DNA from: Apophysomyces variabilis
Taxonomy: Eukaryota > Mucoromycota > Mucoromycetes > Mucorales > Mucoraceae
Assembly: GCA_002749535.1 (NCBI GenBank)
Contig: MZZL01000404.1
Span: 467,065 to 531,064, forward strand
Length of the DNA: 64,000 nucleotides
Direction: 5' to 3'
A program made the position numbers and the translations under genes. The notes below the pieces were generated by a model that had not been told where the DNA came from, did not search any database, and saw only the letters and a list, made by a program, of their open reading frames with translations. Positions 35,592-48,516 of the stretch are shown here, piece by piece. The number at the start of each line of letters is the position of its first letter. Position 1 is the first letter of the stretch.

Positions 35592-38345
35592 CTATTCGCC
35601 GGAACTTCCCCCTTTTTCATTTCCGTCTCCGCCGGCTTCCGCGCTCGGATCTTCATAAAGTTGCTTCAACATGGCCTGGTTTTTCTGTTGCCGCTGCCGT
35701 TCTATTTCATCTGTACCACCTATCTTCTTGAGCTTCTTGGCGTCGACAAATGTAACTAATTCTTTCTCAAACTCATCAATTCGGCTGGCTAATTCACGAG
35801 CACGCATCTTCTCCGCCTGGGCCAATGCCTTGACACGCCGGTGATGATCTACTTCGATCGTCGTCACCTGCTTAAGCACACTCGACATCCCTTCAAATCC
35901 TTCCTGTGCCGGCGTCACACGGAATTGGCGTGTCAACGACTTCTTACGCGCCTGAATCTCCGAAACCTTCTGAAGTTGTTGTAAAACTTCTAATAAGGCA
36001 GCATGATCTTCTTCCAAATCCAATAACAATCCCTCTTGCTCTTTCAAAAACTGTTGCTCCTTCACAATGTTCTGTAGCTCACTCTCCCATGTCTTTTTCC
36101 ATATCGGCTTAAACGATTTGATCTCCTCAGATAGATCCGCAATCTCCTTCTCCAATGTTTTTACTTCTTTGTCACAGTGCTCTAACTGGGCTGCTGAAGG
36201 TCGACATCGCCGCTGTGTGACATCCAACTTGAGTTCGTCAATCGTATCTTGTAACTCTTCCAATCGAGTCGTAATAGCAATCGCTGCCTTTTCCGACTTT
36301 TCTTTGCTTTTATCCACATATTCACGAGCAGACGATTTCACAAGCGGCCTTTCCTTAAGCGTCATGGATTTCTGCTTAAGCTCGGAAAGGAGATGGCCTG
36401 TGTCCTTCTGAAACTCCGCGCAGACTTGTCTAAGAACGCCCAGGTCAAGGCGGAGTTGATTGATTTCCTGTTGTTTTTCCTTAATCTGGCGAGCCATGCT
36501 ATCGGACAATGCAGCCGTGGTAAGATCAGATGCTTTTGCAGTCATCGACTGCTCTTTCGTTTGTTGTTGTAGCTGTTGCTTTTGCTCCTGCCATTGCTCG
36601 GTCATACGTCGCATACTCTCTTCAAACAATGATCGCATTTGCGTCATCATCTCTTCCCTTATCCCATCCATCTTTGTCGTTATCCTTTCTTGCACATTCT
36701 CCATCATTTTCGTTTCTGATTTCTCTACTAAATTTTAAGTAAAACAAATTCCTTTCTTTTTCTTTATCTCTCTTGCCATGGCTACCTTCTCTTGGAAGTG
36801 ACAACAGCGAATTCGGTTTAATGTCCGCTAGATCTTCCAACTCATAGTGGATCCGCGTCGTTGGATCCTGAATAGTAATCATCGGAACATCGTCATGGGG
36901 TGTGGTGTCGTTAAATTTCTCAATAAACAGCATACGTATCCCGGCCATCGTAAGTTCTCCCTCATAATATACTCTCTTTACATGTTCTCCCAATTGTAGA
37001 AACAAAACCAGACCAGCTATACAGAGAGAAACAAAAAAAAAGAAAAGAAAACAATGCACAAACGTCAATATCCGGACCTTTGTTGTCAAGTAGGAGGAAA
37101 TCTCTAGTATGATTGTATTTTTACCTGGCTCTTGTTCTACTTTTGTTGGTGATGGATTAGAAGTTTGACCATCTTCAGCCGTAGTTGGTAAGGGAGGGAC
37201 AGGAGGTATGTACTCAGCCCGACGGACCGGCGTGGAAATAGGTAATCCCTGCCGGTAAAGTGCGGATTGTCTGCGTACAGATGATCTCCTGGATAAGTTC
37301 TCCTGCTTACGAAGAGCACTCAACGCATCCACCGTTTTTGGATCGTTCATGTCAAAATCGCTGTTATTGGTTGCATTGGTTGTACTTGATGAGGCCTGTG
37401 GATAGGGTGCTGTTGCCGGTGCAGGTGATGATGAACGTAAGGATGATAAACTACCATGACGCCGTGGAGGAGCGATATCGGACGAATTGGTAGGCGTAGG
37501 TAATGGTGCGTCTGAACCTGGAACGGCCGATAAGGATCTTGACAACGTTCGATTTTCTTGCCGTGTTGTATGCCGTTTTGCTGTGCGTAAGGAGGGGGTG
37601 GACATATGTCGGGATTGATTCGTCGAGCTGCTGCTGCTGCCGTGGCTGCCTATACTGCTTGACGACAACCGATCGGGTGACCGTGGCGTAAGATCAAATT
37701 CAGCACGATCGCGTAGTCGAGCTTGTTTTCGTTTCAATGCTTGCAGTAGTCTTAAGATGACATCGCGGATGGAGGATATGTGTTGTTCCAAGACCCACGT
37801 GGAAGGTTCCTGGACTAAGAGGACGCGGAGACATGCATGCAGATCTTCGGGAATCCGTGCCACATCACTGGATTGGAACAGAGAGGAAAGAAGTCAGAGA
37901 AAAATGGGGGAAATCCAGAATGTTTAAGCTATCTTAGCAAAATTTACATCATGGGCATCTGGGCCGTTTCAAAAGCCCTTGTGACAAGAATGAAGTCGGC
38001 TGCCAAAGTATGATAGATTTCCTCCACTTGTATATCCGTCACCTTGCCTACGGACCACGCTGTTAGACCTTCCAACAGCTTTTTTGTCGACATGAGCAAC
38101 CGGGTGATGGTGCGTTCAACGTCGGCCATCTATAGAGATCGCATAACAAATGAGGAGTGCTGTTTTTTCTTTTTTAACATTTTATGTTTCGCTAAAACCG
38201 GTTTGTCAATGAGCGTTCTACTGCCATGGCAGAGACATGGTGGTCTATTTTTTTTTTTTTTGTCACCGAGACGACGAGAACTTACATAGTCAGTACTGTA
38301 ACGTTGTTGCTGTTTTAAAGTCGGAGACGTCGCAGGATCGCTCAT
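35592..38345 (-). CDS. BUD6: Bud6/Aip3 actin-interacting polarity protein
   Basis: Exons are 38345-38286, 38129-37948, 37867-37125, 37016-36786 and 36727-35592, giving 783 residues. The N-terminal helical region (TITRLLMSTKKLLEGLTAWS and PEDLHACLRVLLVQEPSTWV) is followed by a Ser-rich linker. Then comes a segment of QLGEHVKRVYYEGELTMAGI with FNDTTPHDDVPMITIQDPTT, and a long C-terminal coiled coil. FKPIWKKTWESELQNIVKEQ is the characteristic AIP3 core motif. Bud6 binds actin and stimulates formins at sites of polarised growth and at the bud neck or septum. It is convergent with the F-BAR gene, whose product acts in the same actin machinery. All introns are GT-AG. Confidence 0.9.
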
Positions 38346-38752
38346 GGAAGTGACAAAAAGGAATGAAGACTAGAAGAATAACAAAAGAAGAAACAAAGGA
38401 AGAGAAAGAGAGAAAAAGGGAAAACCGAATGGGAAAGAAGGATAAGGAGAGAGGGTACAAAATATATATATAAAAAAAAAGGTGGTGTGTCAAGCACAAT
38501 TGGATCTACTATAAATCCATAAATTGGCTGGGTTTCTCTTGGGGAAATAAGCAAGAAAGCCAGATAGAAAAGAGAGAGACAGACAAGACGGACGGACAAA
38601 AGTACCCTTAATTTTGTTATTCTCACATTCCTCGCCCACCCAATTCTCCCCCTTTCTCTACGTTTTTGTCGTCCTAAAACAGTAATTTAATCTGTTGGCC
38701 ATAATACAGGAGAAAAAAAAACAAAACCGTCGTGATTTTTCTTCTTTGTTTT

Positions 38753-39538
38753 TTATTGATCTATCTGTACAGTGAAGGCAGGATTCTGTATGACAAAAGT
38801 AACATTGGATTGGATTGTCATATGACAGCGGTCGTAGGGCGCTGCAATATCGTCGGAAAAACAAGTTTAAAAAGAATGGTAGAAAAAAAAAAGATATGAC
38901 ACATACAAAAAAAATGATCAGTTATTTTTTTTTATTGGGCGTTCTTTCTGTTTTTCTTCTGGTTTCCCAGTGGTGTACATTTTCTTCTACTTACCTTGCC
39001 CATTATGTGATTTGGAACAAGGATAACTTGCACTAAATTAAGAAAAATAGAGAGAAAAAAATGCATATTATGCGTTAGTCTTATAAACGAGCAGACAAGA
39101 CGAGAAAAACAAAAAAAAATCACGCACGGTCCAGCTACACGCAATATATACGTGCCATTGATTAAATCGGATGGAATATCCCACAAGGCATGAGCCCCTC
39201 TTATTTCATCTTCATCAGACCAATCGGCGTCTGGAAAATACATAACGACAGAATGATTTGTTTCGCTAATGAGCACAGCCGATGTGGATGATAACTTGGC
39301 CATGCCCTCATAATGTACTGATATACCGCATGAGTTGCTCTTCGTCGTGCTTTTCAGTGATTTTGTAGGTTCTGCTTTACTTACCACGGTATCGAATATC
39401 CATAGGCGCATCCACATGAAATATACCCTGTGCAGGTGGTTCGTCAATGATAATCCGATCAGCGCTGATCAGGGCCAGCCAAAAAAGGATCACCATGGTG
39501 ATTTTCATGGGAAGATAAGAGTAATTGGTTTCTTTCAT
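38753..39538 (-). CDS. Small secreted glycoprotein, function unknown
   Basis: Exons are 39538-39385, 39317-39128, 39032-38995 and 38841-38753, giving 156 residues. The N-terminus carries a signal peptide-like core (MKITMVILFWLALISA). The mature part has FHVDAPMDIRYR, SSTSAVLISETNHSVV, ALWDIPSDLINGTYILRVAG and a C-terminal domain with two cysteines (YPCSKSHNGQ, YDRCHM). N-glycosylation sequons occur at NHS, NGT and NVT. The IRYR and ALWDIP-NGTYILRV pattern recalls secreted Kre9/KNH-like beta-sandwich domains (PF10342), but I cannot confirm that. No GPI-anchor tail is seen, so it is probably secreted. The gap 38346-38752 towards BUD6 shows no gene. Confidence 0.7.
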
Positions 39539-41176
39539 CAAGGATAAGGTACATACCAACATTCAAAGCCTTTATATACAAAAGAGACATAACGTATATA
39601 TCATATATATATACGTCAAAAACATTAAAGTTCTCCATTTATCATTTTAGGTGAGTCCATTGTCTGTTAGACATTCTTTTTCCCTCGCTTTCCTTCCCTC
39701 TTCCCCCCCAACCCTCTCCCTTCCTTCCTTCCTTCCTGCCCAGGTACCCCTCTGTATGCCCTCTTGCAAGCAAAGTTTCGGAATGGTGAAGGCATAGAGA
39801 GCAAGAGTAAAAGATGAACCCGTATTCCGTTTCTGCATCCTGAGTGAACCAAAAATAGAGACAGATAGGATTATTTAGACAATAGATCATCAATACGCTC
39901 AAACGAACATATAGGGCAAGAGGGAAAAAAAAGCGTCAGGGAGCAAGTTCATTTGTTTGTGTCTTTTTGTTGGTCATCTATCACATATCTTTTCAAACAA
40001 CATTCCACAATGAGCGCTACTATTAATAGGATGGATTCCCTCTAGAGCAGCTTTGTTGGAACATGTGCAATACAAGTACTGGTTTACAAATACATACAGA
40101 AAAAAGAAAGACAGAAAGCCTGATTACCAAAAACACAAAACAAAGCATGACATCAATGCAATACCTATCTACAACTCTTAGTTCATAGCTTTTTCTTTGT
40201 ACAGAGCCTTCGTAGTAAGCTCGAAAGATAGGCAAACTATCTGGAATAGTATGGCTGCAGAATCAAGCAACGAGAGATGTAGCTTTGAACAACACGGTGC
40301 CTGCGTTCGACCGAAAAATTCGGTTGCAAGACAAAGCTCACACAGTGCAGAGTCAGTGCAAGAGTAGACGATTGGGAAGCCGTCTGGAGGACAGTTGTCT
40401 ATGATCGTTTGACAAGCGTTTCTCGTTACTCTAGTCATGATAGACATCCTAGTATTTGTTGATTTATCAGTAGATAATATATCCATTGATCCGGTTAACT
40501 GATGCAAGACCACGTTTTCGCGTCACAGGATGAAGAAAGGATTCCCATGTTCTTCTTTTTCCCCGAGAATCCATCCAAGGCAATCCTTCATACGAGATAG
40601 TATTCTTCAGACGAAAACTAGCCATTTGAGGTCATGCTTGTTATGTTCCCAAATGGATAATCTCCGTCAACAGGTGAACGGGCAGGTAGTAGGAAATACA
40701 AAAATATGCAGGATAATTTAGTGGTTGTCCTTTACTCCCTGAAGTTGCTATTAATTTTGCTATGGATACGATAGACTCCAAAGACATCTGGAGTTCGTCT
40801 GGAAAACATTCTTCACATTGAGCAAACCCCTTGTTTATTCACTTTTCAGGAAAGAAACACGGTCTACCGCAATCACTTATTTTACACATTGAGTAGTAAA
40901 CTATCTTCTTTCCTTTCTTTGCAAGAATGCTTGTATTTGAGGGAAGAGGGGAAAGTGTTGACCAAAACTAAATACAGTACGTACAACAAGAAATAAATTC
41001 TCACTATGGGTTTCCAAACTTTTTAAGCCTTTAGAAGAAGTCGTAGCAACTCTTCATAGTTGTCAAATTTACAAAAAGAAAAGAAAAACGTAAAGAAACA
41101 GAATGAACAAAAAGGCAGATTAAGTTTACGAAAAAAAAAAAGAAACTGGCGAGGGTGATTCGATATGGTTTATAGC
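39539..41176. other. Intergenic, about 1.6 kb; one doubtful minus ORF (40486-40178)
   Basis: The ORF 40486-40178 (102 codons, ATG start) is cysteine-rich (ACQTIIDNCPPDGFPIVYSC, then ALCELCLA) but has no recognised family and no splice support. The rest includes simple GGAAGG/CCTTCC repeats at 39680-39740 and nothing else. It contains the promoter of the secreted-protein gene. Confidence 0.35.
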
Positions 41177-44100
41177 CTAATTCTGGCTGGTCCTTCGTTG
41201 ATTATTATTGGCACGTTGCTGTTGTTGGGCAGCTGCGACGGCAGCGGCTGCTTGTTGTTGTTGAAATGGGAGATTCATTTGAAATTGCGATAGGTTTTGT
41301 TGTGCTTGTTGCTGTGCCAGCATGCTAGCTCCTACACCTGCAGCTGCACGGTCTTGATTCATTCCTAACATCATATTAGCTCGAGTCATGTCCTGCAAGC
41401 CTCCAGGTTGTCGTAACATCCCGGCGTTCTGTCGCAACGCTTGCAACGCCGCAAGTTGCTGGGCGTTTAAGGGAGCCTGCCCTCGACCACGCATTGCGTT
41501 AAGGTTACGCTGAAGTATCAACTGTTGCAGCATATGGCTGTTTAATTGCCCGGGATTTAAGCCCGCTGCTGCTGCGGCTGCTGCAGCTGCAGCCATGCCT
41601 TGTTGATTCTGCAATTGTTGTGTTTGTATCTGGGGTGTGCGATTCTGCGCTTGGCCTTGCGCTTGTGCCTGAGCCTGTGCCTGAGCTTGTGCTTGGGCTG
41701 CTTGGGCTAGGGCCTGTGCCTGAGCTGCTTGTGCTTGAGCTACTTGTGCTTGTCGCGCTTGTGCTTGTGCTTGAGCCACCTGTGCTTGCCTTGCTTGTGC
41801 TTGTACTTGATGCTGTGGTATCTGTTGTTGTTGTTGCTGCTGCTGCTGTTGTTGTTGCTGTTGTAATGATTGTTGATGCTGTTGTAAAATAATCTGTTGT
41901 GCTTGCTGAAGTTGTTGGAAGTGCTGTTGCAATTGCTCTTGGCTTATCTGTCGCGCTTGCAATGCGGCTAATAACTGTTGCCGCTTTGTCATGATCATCA
42001 TCATCTGTTGCTGATGCTGTGGGCTCATCTGAGCGAGAATCTGCGCAGCTGTAGTATTTCCTGGGATCATCGTTATCAACTATCACATGCAAATCTCATA
42101 CCATTTGCATACCTGGTTGCCCAGCAACACCCTGTCTTGCACCATGAAGCTGCTGCATAGCTGCGGCACCCATCTATAATTCACAAGAAGGGGTTAGAAC
42201 GAATAGTAAACAGGCGTTCAACATACCCTTTGTTGGACAGGTGATTGTTGGTTATTCAACATTTGTTGCTGCTGTTGCTGTGATTGCTGGGCTTGCTGTG
42301 CTTGTTGTGTTTGCTGTTGCTGCTGTTGCACTTGTTGTTGTTGTTGTTGCTGCTGCTGCTGTTGTGCTTGCTGCTGTTGTTGTTGTTGTGCTTGTTGTTG
42401 CTGCTGTTGCGCTTGTTGCTGTTGCTGTTGTTGTGCTTGTTGTTGCTGCTGCTGCTGCTGTGCTTGTTGCTGTTGCTGAAGAGCAGCAAATGCTAGCTGT
42501 TGTTGTCGTTGCTGCAACAGCGCTGCGTTTCCAACAACGGGCAATTGACTTAGCAACTGCTGAGCGGCAGCCGGGGTGATGACGTTGGATGCAACAAGCT
42601 GTTGTATCTGTTGTAAGGAGGCCTGAGGAGACATGGTATGTTGTCCTGCAGCATTAAGAAGCGCATTCTGCTGAATACTAGAAAGAGCAGGGTTTTGGCC
42701 CAGTACATTGCCGCCCTGGGTAGAAATCATGCCGGCATTGTTCATTCCCGCCATATTAGCCGTTACTGCACTAACACCTTGTGCATTAGTTGTTGGAATA
42801 TGAGCCATTTGATTACTGGCACGCTGTGGCAATGCCAAGGACTGCATCGCATTCATCTGTAATCCCATGGCCTGAGCCGATATCTGTGATTGGGATGGGG
42901 TAGGTGTGGCTGTAGGTATCGATTGCGCTTTCATAGCTGGATTGGCGGATAATCCTATCTGTTGACGTGGTAAAGAAGCAGCGGCCTGTGTTGGCGTCTG
43001 TGCGGAAGGCTGTGTGGGAGTACCCAAGGGTGCTTGTGTTGGTGTCGATGCTCTGGATGGACTCTGTGCCGTTTGCGACTGCAATTGCTGAATATGCGCT
43101 TGGGAGTGGATTTGAGCCTGAGATGGTTGCGCTGCATGAGGTTGGGCTTGGCCTTGGCCTTGCGCTGCTGCGTGAGCTTGAGCTTGGGCTTGAGCCTGGG
43201 CTTGGGCCTGGGCTTGAGCTTGAGCTTGGACCTGGGCTTGAGCCTGAGCCTGAGCTTGAGCTTGAGCCTGAGCTTGGGCTTGAGCCTGTGCCTGTGCCTG
43301 CGATTGTGCTTGTGTTTGTGCTTGCGCCATCATCGACCGCTGCTGTGCTGCCTGAACTTGTGCCTGACCGGCCTGCATGGCTCGTCCTTGTTGTTGGGCC
43401 TGCAGTTGCTGTTGCGCTTGCAATTGTTGCTGTAGATTGGCCGCTTGAAGAAGCTGGAAATTCATTTGTGGATGCTGCTGTGCTGTCATACGGGAGGCAA
43501 CAGAAGGTGATCGTGAAACGGGTGTGGCTGGATTATTATCACAGATCAAGTTGTTGAAACGGCCATAAGTCGTTTTCAGATGCACAACATAAGTTTCCAT
43601 CAAATATTCGGGTCCAATCTTAAACCTGGCATCGCAAAAAGAAAACAAAACATCAACAAGGACATTGAGGAACATACCAAAAAGATTCGTGAACTTACTC
43701 GATATTGCCACCGTTTAGGCTGGTATCAAATGCGGTACCCCACCGAAATATCCCTTCATATTCAGTTCCGTTCGTGTACAAATTGACAACGGTATATACT
43801 TTTTCTAATGGATAAAAAAGAGGTCAATGTTAAGGAAAAATGGGGAGCAACAACGTACTGGAATTTTGGATTCGTTCAAACCGTATCGTTCGCACACACT
43901 TCTTTCCATCTGGTAATACCGGCGGTTCCGTCGTTCCTTTTCGTCCTGCATAAAAGGTATCAGAATACAAATCTGGATTCCCAAGATGCATCTCTTTTCA
44001 AAATTTACCCTTTCCTTTTGTCGTCTCAATGGATGGAAGTGGCTCGGAAACAGACTTTTGCTTTTTTGTCCTCCAGTCTTGCACAAATGATATCTTGCCA

Positions 44101-45250
44101 AAACTAACGAAGCAGATCACAGAAGATCAAGAAAGAGCCCAGGTCAGAACAATCTCTATGCCAACCCATCTAGAATACTACCTTGGTTCAAAAGGAAACG
44201 AACGCTTTGCTCGCTATTAAGAAAAATTCCTAGAGTCAATCGTGTCTTCATTCTATTGATTTGATAATCCACCTTATCCATAAGCGTCATCAATTTGTTG
44301 TTTTCCGCCTTCTTTGCTAATTTCTGCTCGCGTTCAAGCGAATTCCATTTCTGCTTTTTTCTTGGTCGTCGCATGCCCGTGGTATATTCAATGGCATTAC
44401 TTAACCGTGATACATGAAATGAAGGATCCAGGCATAAAGGCTCCTCCGTCGCCAGCTATAACACATCACAAAAAGAAAAAAAATTAGTGTTTTTTTTTGT
44501 GATGGACACAAACATACAGAATCGAAATAAAACTTACTATGATTTGAGCCTCCACCTCCAATGCTGCCTGTTCCGTCCAATTCGATCCCCAATCCTCACT
44601 TAATAATTGAATATCTGTCCATATACTTTCTGCCGTTGGTTGCATCACCACTCGTTTAATTTCCACTTCTGGATCTGCCTGTGGTGTGTCCTGTGTGCTA
44701 GCATGATGTTGTGATTTTGATTTGCGATGATCATGAATCTCCACGATAAGACATCCTGGTGAAAACCATACCGATAATTGGCATACAAAAAGAAAACCAC
44801 CATTTTTTTTTTGCTTCTGATTTTTTTTACCTTCGTAATATCGACAAGAGGCTTCGTTGAATACATCCATCAGATCAGGTGGTAACTTTTTTTCTTTAAT
44901 CGATGTTAAAAATTCCTAATGGGATCCGTGCGGGAAAAAAAGTAAGAAACGAAACACGTTCTCTCCATGGTAGCCACGTTTTCCTTACTTTAAATTGACT
45001 TTTATATGAAAAGAAGCCATCCTATGTAACATATCGTATCAGTAAAACATGCTTTCCATTGGTAATCCTCGATGAACGGCGCGTTTATCTCACCTCGTGT
45101 TCGAATTTAAAGTAGGTCGAGTATAAATGAAGAACAAGAGACGGTGGGTCGCGTGCATGTCGTTCAAGAAGATCTGGTTTCCAGGTAAAAGAAAAAGAAA
45201 ACATGAGTTCCATCGTTCCGAACGTTCGAATGGGAACAATCGAGCACCTT
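41177..45250 (-). CDS. SPT20: SPT20-like subunit of the SAGA complex, very Gln-rich tail
   Basis: The C-terminal exons are clear: 43625-42227, 42173-42113 and 42060-41177. Upstream exons are recognised by conserved blocks. They are about 45173-45095 ([18 protein letters not shown]), 45022-44990 ([11 protein letters not shown]), 44919-44832 ([19 protein letters not shown]), 44760-44535 ([20 protein letters not shown], then [10 protein letters not shown]), 44458-44204 ([20 protein letters not shown]), about 44080-44000 ([10 protein letters not shown]), about 43945-43860, about 43800-43699 ([20 protein letters not shown]). These together form the Spt20/p38IP domain of SAGA, a transcription co-activator complex. 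Some inner splice phases and the 5' end are unresolved; an extra exon may lie at 45564-45365. The last 750 residues are Q, QA and QQA repeats with polyalanine. Confidence 0.85.
42290..42475. repeat. CAG/CAA trinucleotide repeat tract coding polyglutamine
   Basis: Almost uninterrupted GTT/GCT/TTG triplets (CAA, CAG, GCA on the coding strand) encode long Gln runs broken by single Ala or Val. Related tracts are at 41820-41870 and, as (Gln-Ala)n, at 43140-43330 and 41640-41815. Such tracts are prone to length change and to assembly error. Confidence 0.9.
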
Positions 45251-45564
45251 TTTCATCCCGTTTTGAAAGCTAAGGCAAACAAAGAATCGAATTCGTTAGC
45301 TTCGTTTGATTTTTCTTTCGGCAAGAAAAACAAAAGGGAAAATACGAGAGGTTTTTTTTTCTTTACCTCTTCCTTCGATGGGATATGTTCGTCCATCGAA
45401 AGGTTATTATTCGGCCAACGATGATTTACTTTGTCCACTGCGGATTTCTTGGATAGGATATGGTGGGTTGATACATTGGATCCCTGCCTTGAATGCAGTT
45501 CTGCCATTTGGGTAACCACGTTCTGATCTGCTTGCAGTTTCGTCAACAGCTTCGCAGTGACCAT

Positions 45565-46152
45565 GACGGGGTTTTGGTTTGGAAAAGGAAAAAAAAGAGT
45601 TCTTTTCTCCCCCGCAACGAGATGTGAGCATTGTGAATATGGGCGATTGGATTCAAAGTCAGATGTCTCGCTCGAACCATGACAGTTCAGGTCACAGGCT
45701 TTATGATTCAAGATAGCTTACCTTTTTGGCAAGGCAAAGCTGTAGGAAGCAGAACAAAAAATAGAAGGGAATTGGTCTTTTTCCTTGTTCTATAATGGAC
45801 CTTTTTATTTAAAAAAGAAACGTAAAGTTCCTGTAACACTTTTCTATCTACATATATCTATTTTATATATATGTACATATCGGCTTGATGCCAATGCTGA
45901 TTTATAGGGAGCCATCCCTTTTTCCTTTTCAAATAATCAAACATTTCTACTTATGACAAGATCACTATTGCTGTAGGTACACATTTGAAGCTATTTTGAT
46001 TTTTTTTTACGTTATCCACAAAAAAGGCTGACACAAAAAGAGCAAGAAAGAAAGGAAAAACTGGATAGATTTTATATAGGTCTCCACTGGAGTGTTTGTA
46101 AAAGGAAAAAAGCAAAGAAAAAGAGACAAAAGCCAGCTCGTTATGTCAAGGG
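45565..46152. other. Intergenic between SPT20 and the Sel1-repeat gene
   Basis: No gene is recognised. It includes AT-rich stretches (for example TATATATGTACATAT near 45862) and the upstream region of SPT20. Confidence 0.4.
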
Positions 46153-47978
46153 TTATTTCGGTTTGTCGTATTTACTCTTATAAATCCAACTGTTGCCCAT
46201 AATACCATGACCTTGTTTGTCCGCCATACGATAGTATTTGGCTGCCATGTACAAATCCTTTTTGGTACCATGACCATGGTAATAACAGTGGCCAAGATCA
46301 TTCTGAGCATCCGGATCGCCTAGATCAGCTGCAATCTTGAAAAAGTAAACAGCCGTACTCTTATTTTTTTTGCACTAGAAAGAAAAACAGGTTTAGTTTA
46401 ACGGTTCCCTCATGCTCAGAAGACTTACTCCCCAACCGTGGCGAAAGGATACACCCAGTTCGTAAATGGCCATAATCAATTCGCCCTTGGAAACCGAGGT
46501 ATTGACAGTGCTTGAAAGGCTGTTCAGGTCTAAAACAGCATGCTCAGCTGCTTTTTGCAAATACTGGAAAGCGAGGTGTTCGTTCCGTTTGCAACCCTAT
46601 GATAAACCATATGAGAAAAAAAGAATAACATAGACGACAATATGCGCGAAACACCAAAAAAAAAGGTGAAGACAGGGTTGGAGAGAAAAGAAAAAGGCTA
46701 TCCATCCTCTTTTGTTGCCTTTTATAAATTAAAGATGGAGAACTTACCCAGCCATGGCGCAAGGAGACACCGTAGAGAAACATAGCAATGGGATTGTCTT
46801 TCATAGCTGCCTGACGAAAAATCTCGGTCGCCTTTTCCAATTGACCTGCTTCATGGAAGCGAATTCCTTGATGAACCAAGGCTTCAATTTCTGACCCGGG
46901 TGTGTCTTTGTTTCTCTTCGGGGTTGACGACGAGGAGGAAACAGAAGCGGTGGAAGGAGTAGGTAACGAAAGACCCATGGGTGTGCGTGGAGAAGGTGTA
47001 CTAAAGGGTGAAGAGACATTATGGAGCGAGCCTGGGGTCAATGAGACCGGTGTCGCTGTCTGTGGTTGTTGTGGTTGTGCTTGTTGTTGGTGTTGATGGT
47101 ACGATGGAATCGAGGATGTACGGCGGGCAGGATTCACTGTGCGATTAATGGGAGCAGACACAGAGGGTACGGGTGTAGGAGGGATCATCAGTGGTGGTAA
47201 TGGTTGCGGATGACGGGACGGAGATGCCTTGGAAACCAAGGTGCTTTTCGATGCCACCGAAGCTTGTTGCATGATGGAGGGTAATTCAGCGATTTGCATA
47301 CTTGATTTGACAGGTGTTGGAGGACACATGGTACGGATTTCAGGTTCCTGGATATCGTGTGCTGGACTATCAAAAAAGTTGAGGGCAATAGGCGAGGAAG
47401 GGGCTGAATAGGATAACCGGGTATGTAGGTCCTGTTGCTGAGGGGCCAGATACATGTTGACATGGTGATCTTTGTCTGTATCTCCATGGTCAGTTCGAAT
47501 TGAGAACAACAACGAGGAGAGCAATGAAGAACCTTGTCCTTATTTTTTTTTTCTCTTTCTCTCTTCTTTTTTTTCTTAGTTTCTTTTCTTTCTCTCTTAC
47601 CTTCATGAGTCTGGGTTGTAATACGTAGACCAGTGTCTTGCTAAGTGGTTTGTTAACATCAAGGGAAGCTTCAATAGTTGGATTTTTCTCACTACCTGTC
47701 GCACGGGGATTGACGTTCAATGAACGTGTTTTCTTTAATTAGTTTGATACTCAGACAGATGATTTTCTTTTTTTCCTTTTTGCCCTTATTTCATTTTCTT
47801 GTTCATTACCTGCATACTAGCGAATGATGATGATCGTGATCGGATCCTTTTGAATCATGAAAGAGAATGGCGTACGGTGAGAGCATAAGTGATATTGATC
47901 TAGTTAATAATGAGAGAATACCATATTTGGCGTCTACCTTTGGGCGTAGGTTTGTTCAACGGATGTATCAAGGAACAT
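46153..47978 (-). CDS. Sel1-repeat protein, Nif1/Dsf2-like
   Basis: Exons are 47978-47938, 47846-47810, 47732-47601, 47437-46748, 46596-46429 and 46374-46153, giving 429 residues in phase. The N-terminal half is disordered and rich in Ser, Pro and Gln. From about residue 270 it carries Sel1 repeats: GIRFHEAGQLEKATEIFRQA, PIAMFLYGVSLRHGWGCKRN, AIYELGVSFRHGWGCKKNKS and DAQNDLGHCYYHGHGTKKDL. It ends with MADKQGHGIMGNSWIYKSKY, a tail typical of the fungal Nif1/Dsf2 group. In fission yeast Nif1 inhibits the kinase Nim1/Cdr1, delaying mitosis; in other fungi the role is little studied. Acceptor choice for exon 4 is the least certain splice. Confidence 0.8.
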
Positions 47979-48516
47979 GATTCTTTCTTTTGTGAGTCTT
48001 TAGAATGAATGAAAGGAGAGGAGAAGAGTGAGAAGACAAATAGACATAACAATTGGAGAGAGAAAGACAAGTTGGATAGGATAAAAGGAAGGTTTTGTTA
48101 AGGAAAGGAAAGGGAAAGGGAAAAGAAGGTGAATAAACGCAAAAAGGGCACGGTGATGGACACCTCAATACGTGATTGACCTCCAATTTGGGGTTTCTGT
48201 GGAGTTGAATGTGGACTCAGTTCACAACCGCAAAGACCTTTTGTCGGGACAACGGATAGGTGTCCTTTTCCAACCAATGAAATTAAACGAGCAGAAACGC
48301 AAATGGTAAACCCATCTTCGCGGACGGCCCATAGTGTTCATAGATTCCGAAGGAATCAAGTGTTTAATGCCCTCTTTAGTCTAAGAGCTTTTTGAGCCAT
48401 TTGATATCGGACGTTAACTTTGTCTTTCTTTTCTACGGATGTGCTCATACCATCGGTCAAAGTGCTGTTCGGGCTAGGACTGCTTCTCTTTTTCTTTTTA
48501 TCTCGTATTCTTTTTG
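47979..48516. promoter_or_regulatory. Divergent intergenic region between the Sel1-repeat gene and the deaminase
   Basis: About 540 bases separate the two starts. A minus ORF of 60 codons at 48356-48538 overlaps the start of the deaminase and has no family resemblance, so I do not call it. Confidence 0.4.

Noticed and set aside
39680..39740. Possible CRISPR-like or tandem repeat array
   Set aside because: Only simple CCTTCC/TTCC microsatellite sequence; no spacer-repeat structure is seen anywhere in the window.
42091..42112. A 22-nt intron (GTATGA to GATAG) before the last SPT20 exon
   Set aside because: A 52-nt intron from 42112 to 42061 gives the same frame with normal length and better splice sites.
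42967..43557. Plus-strand frames rich in Leu/Glu/Gly opposite SPT20
   Set aside because: They are reverse-strand readings of CAG/GCA repeats and have no independent support.
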